Positions 12,210 to 24,600 of a stretch of 64,000 nucleotides of DNA are shown here, piece by piece. The notes below the pieces were generated by a model, which was not told the origin of the DNA, did not search any database, and worked only from the letters and a program-made list of their open reading frames with translations. The DNA lies in NCBI RefSeq assembly GCF_023065955.2, contig NW_026622930.1, forward strand, positions 17,895,449-17,959,448, given 5' to 3'. The stretch comes from Ursus arctos (Eukaryota; Chordata; Mammalia; Carnivora; Ursidae). Position numbers and translations under genes: made by a program. Position 1 is the first letter of the stretch. Every line of letters begins with the position of its first letter.

Positions 12210-14203
12210 ATTTGAGGAGGAAGTAATGTAGAACTTTCTGGTAGGTGGCATAAAAGTGTGAGGAGCTATGTTGGAGCAGGGTCTTTATTGCTCCTCAAAT
12301 CACTAGAATGATAGCTGCTTTCCTAGTCTGTTCATAAAGGTAGTCTCACTCAAAATGCTAATCTTCCATGGCATCTTCCATACTGGGAATACTACTAATG
12401 CCTGATCAGCTATTTTTGAGTCAAGGGTATTTCAATCGAGAGAATAGTGATGGAACCTCAGGAAAAAAATGTTTTCTTCCTTCTTTCTCCATATGGCATT
12501 GTTGGCTTTATCCACAAAGAACATTAGAAATAGTCACTGAGTCTTGGGAAGTATGCAAATCAGGCATAAGTAATGTTCCTTGGGTGAAAGGAGGAGGGGA
12601 GAAAAGAAGGGAATGTTGAGAACACTGAAACTGTACCCCTCAAAATAATAAATGAAAGACTTCCTTTCTTCCACAGAACCATGCCTTTCTCTCATGCCCC
12701 ATTTCCTCACAGCTAATAAACCCTAATGAGAAAGCAATGCCAGTGCACTTCTGTGTTATACAGCTATCTTTTCTCACTTTGACTCCTCCAGACTAATTTG
12801 TCCCTCTCAACTACAAATGCTCACTCCTTCCCCTTCTCCCCTTTCTCCTTTTGTCATTCATTCTCATTTCTGTGATTCCATCTCTCTTTCCCTCTCCCTC
12901 TTCCTCTCCCTCCCTCTCTCTCCCTCTCTCACATCCAGTGATAAAGAAAGCAGAACATTTGCTCTTCATTATCATTACCTCAGAGAAGACTGCCACATGA
13001 ATGACAGAAAAAGAAAAGGATAAGAGGTTGTCATAATGCTTCTTGAGTTTGAAATGTCAATCCAACAAATTAATAACAGGAGCACAGCATGGAACCTATT
13101 GACTATTGAATTATAATACTAGTATTCTCGTTGTCGGATTTTCCCTCTTTCTTTTTCTTCCCCTACACAAAATTAGTTGGTGTAACTGTTTGTAACTGTA
13201 GTTGGTATGACTAATGATGTCTTCTAAGATGTGTTCACTTTGAATTTCTATACTCATATTCACCACAACTCTACCAGTCTTATAGGGACTTCTGGCAGAT
13301 TTTTTTGGAAGGGGGAAAAAAAAAGAAAGAAACAGTGCAATGTGAAACCTCTCCAACCAAAAGTCAGAAGAGTGCCTTCACTGTCTTCCCAAGATGCTTA
13401 CTGAGGGACAGTAAAACCTGAGAGAAATATAATAATGGCACATACCTTGCAACCACTTTTTTTTTTCCACTTTAAGGTTCAAAATAGCAGAAGTAGCATA
13501 CTGCTTTGTAAGTTTTAAAACTCCTAAATATTTAATTAGAAATGTAATTTACCTGTTTGTGATTCATTGACAATCTGCTCATCAGAATGGTGTTTGCTGA
13601 GGGTGATAGTGGATTGAAGAGGATTTCAGAGGTGTTTGCATTTTTTTTTTTTTTTTGCTGGAAATTTAAGGGTTTCCAAGAATAAAAACAACCTACACTA
13701 CACAAATTCTAAGTTTGCTCCCAGCTAGAACTTTAGAAGGTGTAACTCTCCTCTAAGGATGCCAGACCTGATGCATTTATTCAGGATTCTATCCCGGTGT
13801 GGTTGATGGGATTGTTTATATGAACTAGAAAACTTTCCACTCCCTTCCATAACTATGGCCCAAAAGGAGTAAAATGCTATTTCATCACTTTAACATTTTA
13901 AAGATGGAATTAGGTCTGGCCTTTCTTAGTGGCCAGAATTTATTTTGTTCTCCCTTCAAAGAAAGCATTTGGCAGGAACTAATGTACAGAAAAGACAAAA
14001 AAGACAGACATTAAACACTACAAGATGTGAATTGAATGGTTAGAGGATAATTTGCAGATCTTGCTGACAAGAGATACACATGATGGTGGGAAACAGCAGA
14101 GAGGTTTAGATTAGCTGTGTGGTGAAGGAGATGCTCTGAGGGTGAAAGCAGAGGCTTTGCAAACTTTTCCTTTTTTTCTTTTCAGGACGTGTTCAGATTG
14201 GGG
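12210..14203. other. Unassigned non-coding DNA with a CT-rich tract
   Basis: No gene or repeat family recognised. A pyrimidine-rich low-complexity tract lies at 12835-12932 and yields Ser/Leu/Pro-rich chance frames. A poly-T run sits at 13641-13657. Confidence 0.45.
12835..12932. repeat. (TCCCTC)n pyrimidine-rich low-complexity tract
   Basis: Consists of ctccct/ctctc units with few purines on the plus strand. It is the sole source of the 61- and 68-codon low-complexity frames on both strands. Confidence 0.85.
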
Positions 14204-14290
14204 TTCTTGAACAGTGGTTCTCATACTTTAGGGAACTGATGATCTCAGGATATCCTATTGTTCCCTAATGCAAGGACCACCTAATCTTAA
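14204..14290 (+). mobile_element. Possible MER5A-like fragment
   Basis: Begins with acagtggttctcatacttta, which matches the terminal inverted repeat side of MER5A (hAT-Charlie). The remainder has decayed beyond recognition and is interrupted by the SINE at 14307. Weak call. Confidence 0.35.
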
Positions 14291-14306
14291 TGAAATGGAA
14301 AAATCT

Positions 14307-14434
14307 GGGTAGCCTGGCTGGCTCAGTCAGGGGAACATGCAACTCTTGATCCCGGGGTCATAAGCTTGAGCCCCACATTGGGTGTAGAGATTACGAAAAT
14401 AAATAAACTTAAAAAAAACTGAAAAAAAAAAAAC
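14307..14434 (+). mobile_element. Can-SINE, short older variant
   Basis: Carries agcctggctggctcagtcag, atgcaactcttgatcccggg, then gagccccacattgggtgtag agatta and an A-rich end. This is a short tRNA-like SINEC form lacking the long CT-rich body. Its TSD is not clear, and it is more diverged than the other copies. Confidence 0.8.
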
Positions 14435-14930
14435 AAATGGCTTTGAATGAGCTACAAATAAGGAATAAGAGAATAAATTCATATTTTTATAAAAGACAGT
14501 ATCATTATAAAAATACCAATGAGAAATAGACCAGCTTATTATGCTACCTCTGGCTTTCATAGACAATGATTTAAGGATCATCTGTACTTTGAGAATTTGC
14601 TTCCTAATATCAAATCAGCCTTGACCCAGTGGGAGTAGAAGTTTCTCTCCCATTAAAAATAACCGGCCCAGGTGGACTAGAATGTTTTAGAAATATGCAG
14701 TCGTGAAGCCACCTAAGGCAAATGCAGTGGGTTTCTTGCTCATATTTTTGTTCCCAAAAGCTATAGTGATATTTGCAGAACAGTAAAGCTGGGATTAGTT
14801 TTGTCCAAACCACCATTTTCACTTGCCTGACCTATTTCACAGGCCACCTAAAATGAAAGATCTCCTGACATCAGCCCTTGCTCTCAAAATCAAATTTTGC
14901 AATGTAACCAAGAGGATCTTATTTCTAATT
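14435..14930. other. Unassigned non-coding DNA
   Basis: No recognised gene or repeat between a short SINE and an old L1. Confidence 0.45.
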
Positions 14931-16154
14931 ATATCAACTTTATTGATATGTAATTCACATGCCATAAAACACGCTCCTTAAACGTTACATTTCAGTCGGT
15001 TTCGATGTATTAGCAGACTTGTGCAGCAATGACCACTATGCAGTTATAGAGCATTTTCATCCCTGTAATGCCTCTGTGCATGTACCCCTTTTGGACTTTT
15101 TACATAAATGGACTCATATAATATGTGGTCTTTTGTGATTGGCTTCTTTTTCTCAGCATAATATTTTCAAGATTCATCTACACTGTAGCTTGAACTAGTA
15201 TATCATCCCTTTCCATTACTGAACAGTGTTCCATTGTTTGAAAATACCACATCTGCTTACCTATTCATTAGTCGATGGACAGTTGCTACTGCTTTTTGGC
15301 TGTTAGGAATAATGCTGCTATGACATTTGTATACAAGTTTTTTTTTATGGACATTTGTCTTTGATTCTGTTGAGTAGGTATTGAGGAGTAGAATTTCTAG
15401 GTAATATGGTTACTCTATGTTTCGCATTTTGAGGAGTTAGCAAACTATTTTCCAAAGAGATTGTATCACTCTATATTTCCATCAGCAACATGGGGATTTC
15501 AATGTCTCCACATCCATGCAGCACTTGTTAGTGTCCCACTTTTTGATTGTAGCCACAAGTGGATGTGAAGTGGTACCTTATTGTGGTTTTGATTTGCATT
15601 TCCCTGATGACTAATGGTGTTGAGCATCTCTTCATGTGCTTATTGACATTTGTACATACTCTTTGGAGAAGAGTATTCAAAGCCTTGTTCATTTTTTTTA
15701 AATTGGGTGTTTGTCTTTTTATTATTTTAGTTATAAGAGGTTCTTTATATTTTCTGGAAAATAGTACCTTATCAAACAGATAATTTGCAAATATTTTTTT
15801 CCATCCTGTGGTTTCTTGTCACTTTTTTGATAGTGTCCTTTGGAGCACAAAAAATTTTAAATTTGACATAGTCCAAATTGCCTGTTTTTTCCCCCTTTAT
15901 TGCTATGATTTTGGTCATATCAAAGAACAATTACCTAACTCAAGGTCATGGAGATTTACTCCTGTGTTTACTTTTAAGAGTTATGTATATGCTTTTGACT
16001 CTCATATCTAGGTCTCTGAACCATTTTGAATTAATTTTTGTCTACAGTGTTAGGTAAGTGTCCAACTTCATTCTTGTTCACATGGATGTCCAGTTGTACA
16101 GTACTATTTATTGATAAGACTATGCTTTAGATACTCGTCTAAAACAATTGACTA

Positions 16155-16348
16155 GGGGCGCCTGGGTGGCTTACTGGGTTAAGTGCCTGGCTTCTGCTCA
16201 GGTCATGATCCCAGGGTCCCGGGCTGCAGACCTGCCTTTCTCAGTGGAATACCTGCTTCTCCCTCTCCCTCTGTCTGCTGCTTCCCTTGCTTGTGCTCTC
16301 TCTCTCTCTATCAAATGAATAAATAAAATCTTTTAAAAAATTCAAAAA
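16155..16348 (+). mobile_element. Can-SINE inserted in old L1
   Basis: Head ggggcgcctgggtggcttac, body with tctgctcaggtcatgatccc, and an aataaataaaatctttt end. Near-identical flanks aaaacaattgac (about 16141-16152) and aaaatcaattgac just after the tail give an imperfect TSD, and the L1 text is continuous across it. Confidence 0.9.
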
Positions 16349-17366
16349 TAAAATCAATTGACCAAAAACGTGAAGGTTTATTTCTGTACTCTCAATCCTA
16401 TTATATTGATCTATATCTCTATTTTTATAACAGTATCACCCTGTTGACTATTATAGCTTTGTAGTAAGTTTTGAAATTCCTTTTTTGTTTTCTTTTCTCA
16501 AGATTGTGTTGGCTATTCTGGGTCCCTTGCACTTCTAAATGAGTTTTAGCATCGAGTTGTTAATTTCTGCAACTAAGGCAGCATAGAATTTGAGAGGGAT
16601 TCTTGTTGTATTTGTAGATAAGTTTTTTTAAAGTATTGCCATCTTAACAATATTAAATTTTCTAATTCATGAACACAGAATGTCCATTTAACTAGGTTAT
16701 TTTTGGTTTCTTTCAATGATGTTTTATAGTTTTCTGTGTATGACTCTTGTACTTGCTTTGTTAAATTTGTTCCGAGGAATTTTATTATTTTTGATATTAT
16801 TATAAATGGATTTTTTCTTAATTTTATTTTCACATTATCATTGTGTTAGTGTAGATAAGCATATTTTCCATATTAACCTTTTATCATGCAAACTTGCTGA
16901 ACTTTTCATAGCTGTAATAGTTATTCGTGGGTTCTTTAAGATTTTCTACATCCTTTACTTGTTATTTATTTTCCATTATGGATGGCTTTTATTTCTGTTT
17001 CTTGCCTAATTCTCCTGGCTAAAAGCTCCAGCACAATTTTGAATAGAAATGGCAAGAATGGACATTTTTGTCTTATTTCTGAGAGTAAAAGGATAGCTAT
17101 CAATCTTTCACCTTTATGATGTAAGCTATAAGTTTCTCATAGATTTCTTTTATCAGATTGAGAATATTCTCTTCCATTTTTAGAATTTTTTTAGTGTTTT
17201 TTAATCATGAAAAGGTATTGGAATTTGCAAAATGATTTTTATGCATCTATTGAAATGATCATGTGGTTTTGCCATTTGTTATATTAACATGGTGTTTTAC
17301 ATTGCTTTTTGTATGCTGAAACAAACTTGCATTCCTAGCACAATCCAAATTGGTTGTGGTATAATT

Positions 17367-17369
<3 letters not shown>

Positions 17370-17405
<36 letters not shown>
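17370..17405. repeat. (CA)18 microsatellite
   Basis: An uninterrupted CA run inside the old L1. It is long enough to be polymorphic in length. Confidence 0.97.
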
Positions 17406-17408
<3 letters not shown>

Positions 17409-18045
17409 TAGATTCAGTTTGCTAGTATTCTGTTGAAGAATTTATGCCTGTATTCATAAGAGATATTAGTCTATTTCTTCATGTGTTGTCTTTTACTTTG
17501 ATATCAAGATAATATTGGCCCCATGGAATGTAGTGGGATGTGTTCCTTCCTCTTCTACTGTTTGAAGGATTGAAGTTAATTATTTCTGAAATAGTTGGTA
17601 TAATTTGCATTAGAAGCTATTTGGGCTTTGACTCCTCTTTGTGGCAAATTTATTAAATACTGATCCAGTCTTTTTAGTTGTTATATGGATAACCAGATTT
17701 TTAAATTATTTTTGAGTGAGTTCTGGTAATTTGTGTCTTTCTAAGAATGAGTCCACTTCATCTAGGTTATCTCATTTTTGGCATATGATTATTCATAATA
17801 ATTCCTTATAATCTCTTTTATTTCCCTAAAGTCTGTGGTAATGAATACTGATTTATTCTGGATTTCATTAATTTGTGCCCTGTCCCTTTTTTGTTCTTCG
17901 TTAATCAATCTAAAGTTTCGATTTTGTTGATCCTTTCAAAGAAAAAAGGTTTGATTTTGTGGATTTTCTCCAGAATTTTTCTATTACAGATTTCATTTAT
18001 TTCTAATTTTATTTATTTTCTTTCTACTTCCTTTGTGTTTTAGTG

Positions 18046-19460
18046 TAGTATTCCCAGACTTTTAAATAAATCCTGACACTCAAATGTCTCTCTATAGAGA
18101 ACTTTTAAAAGATAAATGTATGAATGAAGAATAAATGTGTAGAAGTCTCATTGTCAACTCTGCACCAGTTATTTTTACAATAATGCCAGATAACATGAAA
18201 AGTTAACTATGCCATAGTTAGCAATTAAAATTGAAAGAGCTAAAGATCATTAGTTTTGGCAGATGGAATGCTATGAAGATTTGTAAAGTAGGAAAGAATT
18301 AGTTCTTATACAGTCCTTTTTTTTTTTTAACTAGAAGTACATACTCTGAAAAGACCTATTTTGAATGTCTTACTTAAGCTAATAAGCATCTTTCTTGCTG
18401 CTTCCTGATCCCCACTGCGACCCTCTCACCATCAGAAGTATTACAGATCCATATTTTCTCTTAATAGCCTTCCCTCACTTTGTTTCTAGGTTCTGTCAAA
18501 GGGAAGCCCAAGTCAGAGCAAATTCTATTACAGAAAGAAAGATAAAAAGAAGCAGATCAATCCAACATAGCAAAGAAATTCTCTAGAGATTTTAAAGCTG
18601 AGAAGAATTTGTCACTGGATCTTGATTGATGGTCAGTGCTAAGAAATGTGCAGGTGTCTTGCACATTCTATTAAAAAAACAAAAACATTGAGGATGATTT
18701 TCAATTATGCTAACCAATGTCCCTTTTTTAAAAAATCTGAGAATAAATGGTAATTCATGGTTCTATAAACAAATTGTTCTTTACTTCAACAGGGCACTTG
18801 AACAAGAAAAAAGGCAAACAATTTTAAAAAGCAGAGCCAAATAATGATTAATATGTTAGTATTTGGCTCAAAGAAAGTACTTAGAACAGAGGACTTACTG
18901 ATACCTGTTTTTTTTTTAATGAATGAATGAATATTATATATATAATGAATACAATCAATACATGAATGACATGAAATATAAATGGTCAAAATGATCAAAT
19001 GAATTGAATAATAAAAAAATTTTCCCTGACTCATTTATATAGCAGTGTTTACAAGCATACATAAAAGCCATTTTCATATAAATTCTCTAAAAAATCTGTA
19101 TCTTACCATATGTGAAAATAAAGCAAGTGATTTTTGAAGTGCTATAAAACAAAAACTATATTTTAGTAGGCTATTGAAATACTTTTTCCCTTAACTCTAA
19201 AATGTTGTATGGTTTTATTATAAATGTTTTGAAATTCAATACCTCCTGAAACTGATGTGAGTATTAGAACAAGTCCATCGCCTCTTAAAAAATACTATTT
19301 TATGCAAAAGGTGCCAGTTTTTCTTGGGTGATCATGGTGTTTTTATATCCATTAATGTATTTGTGAACTGTCAGTATCCATGCCTGAAGTTCGTTTTAAG
19401 TCTACAGGTTGTGGAGTAAAGATTTACAGAGCTGCATCCCAGAAGGGGCAGCAAGCCCAA
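18046..19460. other. Unassigned AT-rich DNA
   Basis: No gene or repeat family recognised. A gaat-rich simple stretch lies near 18920-18950. Confidence 0.45.
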
Positions 19461-19472
19461 CAACACTTATTT

Positions 19473-19660
19473 CATATTATTTTTTTAAAAGATTTTATTT
19501 ATTTATTTGAGAGACAGAGACCACAAGCAGGCGGAGGGGCAGAGGGAGAGAGAAGCAGACTCCTGGCTGAGCAGGGAGCCTGAGGTGGGGCTGGATCCCA
19601 GAATCATGACCTGAGCTGAAGGCAGATGCTTAACTGACTGAGCCACCCAGGTGCCCCCAG
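19473..19660 (-). mobile_element. Can-SINE, antisense
   Basis: Starts with a T-rich tail complement (aaaagattttatttatttat) and ends with tgagccacccaggtgccccc, the reverse complement of the SINE head. The direct repeat caacacttattt at 19461-19472 and 19661-19672 is the TSD. Confidence 0.95.
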
Positions 19661-19672
19661 CAACACTTATTT

Positions 19673-20097
19673 TATTCTTTTTCTTTTGTATGAAGTTTCA
19701 GCTTTCTCTTCAAAACAATGTTATAACTTTAGTGAGTGTTCTGAGATAATTGTAGTATTGTCCAATATAAGAAACCAATTGGCAGGTAGAGGATCTCGTC
19801 AAAGTTTCTTACTGAGAAATAGAACAGTATTTTCCTTTTTATAAACTAGTTGCTGGGAACAAAACTAGAACATATAATCGAATTAGATGCAACTAACCTG
19901 CCAGCTCAAATTGGACACATTTATGCAGTACTAGTTAGATTTTAAGACTCAATGATGAGGTCAGATTGAAAATTCCCAGGTTGTTTAGAATTCTGAGCCT
20001 ATGTAATCATATATTACTTACATGTATATGAATGCTTGTTGAATGCAAGAATGAGCTACTTAGCTATTAATGATTTCTTCTAAAATAAACCACAACA
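19673..20097. other. Unassigned non-coding DNA
   Basis: AT-rich spacer between two SINEs. Nothing recognised. Confidence 0.45.
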
Positions 20098-20295
20098 GGG
20101 GTGCCTGGGTGGCACAGTTGTTAAGCCTCTGCCTTCGGCTCAGGGCATGATCCCAGCATTCTGGGATCGAGCCCCACATCAGGCTTCTCCGCTAGGAGCC
20201 TGCTTCTTCCTCTCCCACTCCCCCTGCTTGTGTTCCCTCTCTCGCTGGCTGTCTCTCTCTCTGTCAATGGATAAATAAAATCTTAAAAAAAATAA
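20098..20295 (+). mobile_element. Can-SINE, bear-like young subfamily
   Basis: Head ggggtgcctgggtggcacag, body with gaaggcagag-complement text and ccgctaggagcctgcttctt, then the gctggctgtctctctctctg end. The TSD is near-perfect (taaaccacaaca / taaagcacaaca). It pairs in inverted orientation with the SINE at 20478. Confidence 0.95.
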
Positions 20296-20477
20296 TAAAG
20301 CACAACATACATGGACAACTTTTTCCTCCCCCTTTGGGGATTTTTTTTTTTTTTACTTATAAACTTAGCAATATATTAAAACATTATTTGTTGACATTTA
20401 TCTACTAGCATCTATGTTTTTTAGTTGGGAGGGGGGTAGAAATATCTATTGAGAATTGTATAATTTTATTTATTTAA

Positions 20478-20667
20478 TTTTTTTTTTAGATTTTATTTAT
20501 TTATTTGAGATAGAGTGAGAGAGAGCAGGCGAGTAGGGTGAGGTACAGAGGGAGAAGCAAACTCATCAATGAGCAGGGACCCCAGTGCAGGGCTAGATCC
20601 TGGGACTTTGGAATCATGACCTGAGCTGCAGGCAGATGCTTAACTGACTGAGACACCCAGGCATCCC
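20478..20667 (-). mobile_element. Can-SINE, antisense
   Basis: Has the antisense tail agattttatttatttatttg and ends with ctgagacacccaggcatccc. A short direct repeat (tatttaat) flanks it. It lies 182 bp from the plus-strand SINE at 20098-20295. Confidence 0.92.
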
Positions 20668-21415
20668 TATTTAATAGTTTTAAATGTCTCACATGCATAT
20701 GTGGGCACACAGGAGCTTCATAATTAGCTAATATTTAGAATGCATCTTTCACTGAACTAACAGAATAATTCAATTTACTCAACCATCTTCTTTATAATAT
20801 ACAGTTTTCACATCAAGAAATACATGGATTAATGATATTATGCACTAAAATTTTTCAAGAACACGCTCCAAATAATTTTTCAAAATATGTGTTTGAACAT
20901 GGTTAAGCTTGAAAGTTTTAAACTAGTGTTGACTTTGCCATAGTCATGTACGAAGGTGAAATGCACACACACAAAGTACAAATCATATGGAAAAAGATCT
21001 GTATTATCTGCATTTCACCCATAGTGACAAGCACTTAAAATTTTTTAATACTTATTATCGTATAAGAGTGGGAGGGTACACTGTTGACTGAAACTTTCCT
21101 TATTAGGGTTTCATTAAAGGATTAAGTAACAAATATTGAAGAGTACCTTGCTGCATCAATGGATTTCAGAGGTTGAATCATCCCATTTAGTGATGTAGTC
21201 TGGTAAACAGGGAACAAGACTAATTTTCACAGTTCTTTGCTTCCTTCTGATGTTTGAGATTTAGAAGGTTAGGGCTGATGGAATATCCTTTGCACATGGC
21301 CACATCAGAGAATCTAAGAATGGTGGAACTGAACTTTGATAACCGGTCCAGAATGTCTTTGAGACTGAAAAGATACACTGTAATTCAGGAATAACGTCTA
21401 TAATTGGATGCCTAA
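20668..21415. other. Unassigned non-coding DNA
   Basis: No recognised gene or repeat. Confidence 0.45.
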
Positions 21416-21605
21416 ACTTAACATTGTAGAATTCCAAGTATGATAAGTTTTAGGTGTAATCTAGCCCAACCTATTCATCTCCTTTTTGAAGAAACTGACA
21501 GCTAGAATGGGTTAATGATTGACCTATAGCCAACAATCAAGTTACTAGAAGTGCTGCCAATGTCTGGCTGGCTCTCTTTGCCAAAAACTATACTTTTATA
21601 ATGGA
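21416..21605 (-). mobile_element. MIR-like SINE, antisense
   Basis: Plus-strand text aatctagcccaacctattca, then ttgaagaaactgacagctag, attgacctatagcc and tgccaatgtctggctgg follows the order of an antisense MIR/MIR3-type element. Strongly diverged. The following 100 bp (agacctgagagtcagcagg) may be a second piece in sense. Confidence 0.5.
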
Positions 21606-24600
21606 AAGAGTCCTGGAGGAGAGAAGACCTGAGAGTCAGCAGGTATAGACTATGTTTATGACTTAACTAAACAGTGGAGATGTGTCTTTTCCAGGGGCTA
21701 AGCCCTAAATTCAGTGAATTAGGCTCAAGTTAAATAATACCAAAATTAGTCTTAAAAATCTTTTTCCATCATCTAAAATGTTTAGTATGCATGAATAAAT
21801 CCAATTTTGCCAGTTTTTCCTCCAGTGTTGGAACAGATCATTATTTCTTTGGCAAATATAGACGAAATAATTGAATAGGGTTTAAAGTTCCACTTTACAC
21901 AAAAGATGCAAGGCTTCTTGAAGTTTGCTTATTGGTTATTGATAACTAAATAAAGTTAAATGTACATATGGTGGGTTTCTTCCATAATACATTTGTGTGA
22001 TCCTAAGAAAGTAAACCAGCTGTTTCATGCCACGTTTTTAATCTCTAACTTCAGTTAAAAAAATAAACTGGTCTTTAAGCTTCCTTTCAACAGAAAAAAG
22101 TTAACATGTTAAAGATATTATGATACCCAGATATTAATTAAAATGGTAGAGACTTCAGAGTGACTAAAGCTATGGTCTGTGATCCTCACCATTTCTACAT
22201 ACCCCATTATATCTAGCACAGAATCTATACATGGGAGTTTCTTAACAATTATTTGTATGTTATTAAGTATAGCACTGATTTAATTTAATTTTTTTCTTAA
22301 TATTACTATGTTTAAATCTTTATTTAAATCCTTTTCATTGCATTTATACTTCTATTTAAATCCCTTCCCTATAGTCGGTGAAAACTAATTTTATTTAAAG
22401 GATCTTAATATACACATACATACAAATACACATGTTTATACATATATATATATATATAGATATGTACATATGAATATAACAAATCCCCACCAGGTTATTT
22501 CTTTTTACATTATAAGCAATAGATTAGGTGGTCCCAAGTCCATTGGGCCATGGATGTGATATTATAATTATAAAAAGGATAGAAGATGAAAGCTGGAAAA
22601 TAAGGACAACTGCATGACCTCCAACAACCTCCATTACAATAGAGAAATGTAGTTGTTTTGTGAAGTCTTGCAATTTTACTGTTACTTTTTCCCCCAAAAC
22701 AAAGCAAGCACAAAACAATGACAAAAAATAATAATAAAAGCAAAAGCCACAAGAAGCCTGGTTTTATCTTTTCAGAGTATTAAAAAAACTGTGCTTTTCT
22801 TTATATTAAAATATAAAATCGCTGCTACACAATATATCATTTTCATAGCTACCCAATATCAGTGATAAAGAACAAGCGTTAGGCAGAGTTCGGCACATAG
22901 AACACTGAGTGAGGTCACTGCCGTCATACTCAGGAAAAAGCTCCAGACCTCCATTGTCATAGTCAATTACCTACTGTTCTGTGTTGTTACAGAAAAAGAC
23001 TTGATTTTCACATCCATGGCAAACCAAGAATGTTTGTGGGCTCCTTGGCCTTGACCTGGATTTAAAGGACTCTAAGGTTGTGTTGAGTATTCAGAATGTT
23101 TAAAAGCCTTGCACTCTGGCAGCCAAATCACCAAGTAGAAAAACAAGATAATGTTAGTGTTTTTCCCAACAGCTAAAGACAGAGCTGCTGACATCCAGAG
23201 AGTTGCTTTCATTAAGTTACATCCCACTCCATGAAATTCAATTTGAGAACAATTCATCCTCTTGCCTAGTGTCAAACCTTCTTCACTGAGGACTTACTAA
23301 ATGGGGCCTGATAAAAACTACACCAGAGGGATTCCCTTATTGCAGACCAGTTTGTTCCTTTAATGAGGCTGAGCAAATCTTGGTGCTCGTTTAGCAAATT
23401 CACATATTGCATAGTGGTATTTTTACAGTATTATTGGCCCCAGGAGGTACTGCTTGGTCCTCCATAGATCATACTCCTTGCTTCTGTTTTCAGAATTATT
23501 CCTCTTATCCTCTCAGGTTTGCAAAGTCCATAGTGCATTCATCAGAGTTTAGCTGGTGCCATATGTTTACATGGAGAGGTGCGACACACCTGCACATATT
23601 AGAAACAAGCCCCAGATCCATGTGCCAGAATGCCACCTTCTGCTCCTGTATGGAGTCCTGGCTCCATTTGAATAGTCAGTGCCTCTTCCAGCAGGTTCTC
23701 TTTATTGTGACATCTATGTGAACTGAGTTTTCATGTATTATTGACATATTTGGTCCAGAAATTAGAAAATAAATAGCACATTAAGCACACGTACCTAAAA
23801 GAGTGAAGAGAACAGAAAGACATCAATTCAGGAGAGAAGGGAGAGGTTCCTTACATCAATATTTACTCTTGAAAGACAGATATTAATCTGAGTCAATAGA
23901 TTACTAACTGCCTAAGAGATAAAAAATGGTGTCTTAGGGGAAAAATAAAGGAAAAAAAGGCACATACTCCTTGGAGAGTGTCAATTTATGGAGAATGAAA
24001 AACAAAGAACCTGGGATCTGGATGTGAACAAGAAAGAAGGAAATGGAATTATGACTGTCCATTGGATTTGAGGTATTTTTGAGAATAGATCAGCTGTGTT
24101 GAACCTGCAGGATAGATTTGGCATAGGGCTTGTTTTGGGATGGCATGGAACTGGGCAAAGCACAATTAGTGTTCTTGAAAATAAGAAGACCTTTATTTAC
24201 TATTGTTTAATTCTAGCTCATTTTATAATGTATGGTGTTTCTTTTGACATTTTATGTAATATTGATATTACCAAATATCTGGGGGAAGGGTAACAAAAAT
24301 CTTAGGTGAAACTAATCCCATAAGTACATATTGGACCTTCAGATTCTGTGTGTCCCCAAATCCAACAGATGCATGCAGAGTTGTGGCACCTAAATCAATA
24401 GTTAAGACAGAAATTGTGTCTATTAAAGCAATTTGGTTTGCCTTTTTCTTTTCAGTTGAGTTAACATATTTGTTTAGGCATCATACAGAGACGCATGGCT
24501 GTGATGTCAAATGTCACTCACATTAGTAGCAGCCTTTTTTATCCAATATGGTGTGGCCCTCTGAAATGCAAAATGCTCATTCTCTAGGCTTTAGGATGGT

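Larger units (their letters stand above)
14931..18045 (-). mobile_element. Old L1 (L1M class), antisense, ORF2 and 3' end
   Basis: Plus-strand text is the reverse complement of an old mammalian L1. The 3' end lies at the left (tttattgatatgtaattcac, then gtgcagcaatgacc). ORF2 follows up to about 18045 (for example attctgggtcccttgcactt and ttgtagtaagttttgaaatt). The reading frame is broken throughout, consistent with L1MB/L1MC age. It is split by a Can-SINE at 16155-16348 and carries a (CA)n repeat at 17370-17405. No intact coding region remains. Confidence 0.85.

Noticed and set aside
12009..12251. 80-codon minus-strand frame
   Set aside because: It is the antisense translation of the Can-SINE and its (aaaat)n tail.
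12811..13023. Ser/Leu/Pro-rich and Arg/Glu-rich frames on opposite strands
   Set aside because: Both come from the same pyrimidine-rich low-complexity tract.
23407..23721. 104-codon frame in the unassigned 21.6-26 kb region
   Set aside because: No domain, no signal peptide pattern I trust, and no neighbouring gene structure. A conservation check would be needed to revive it.
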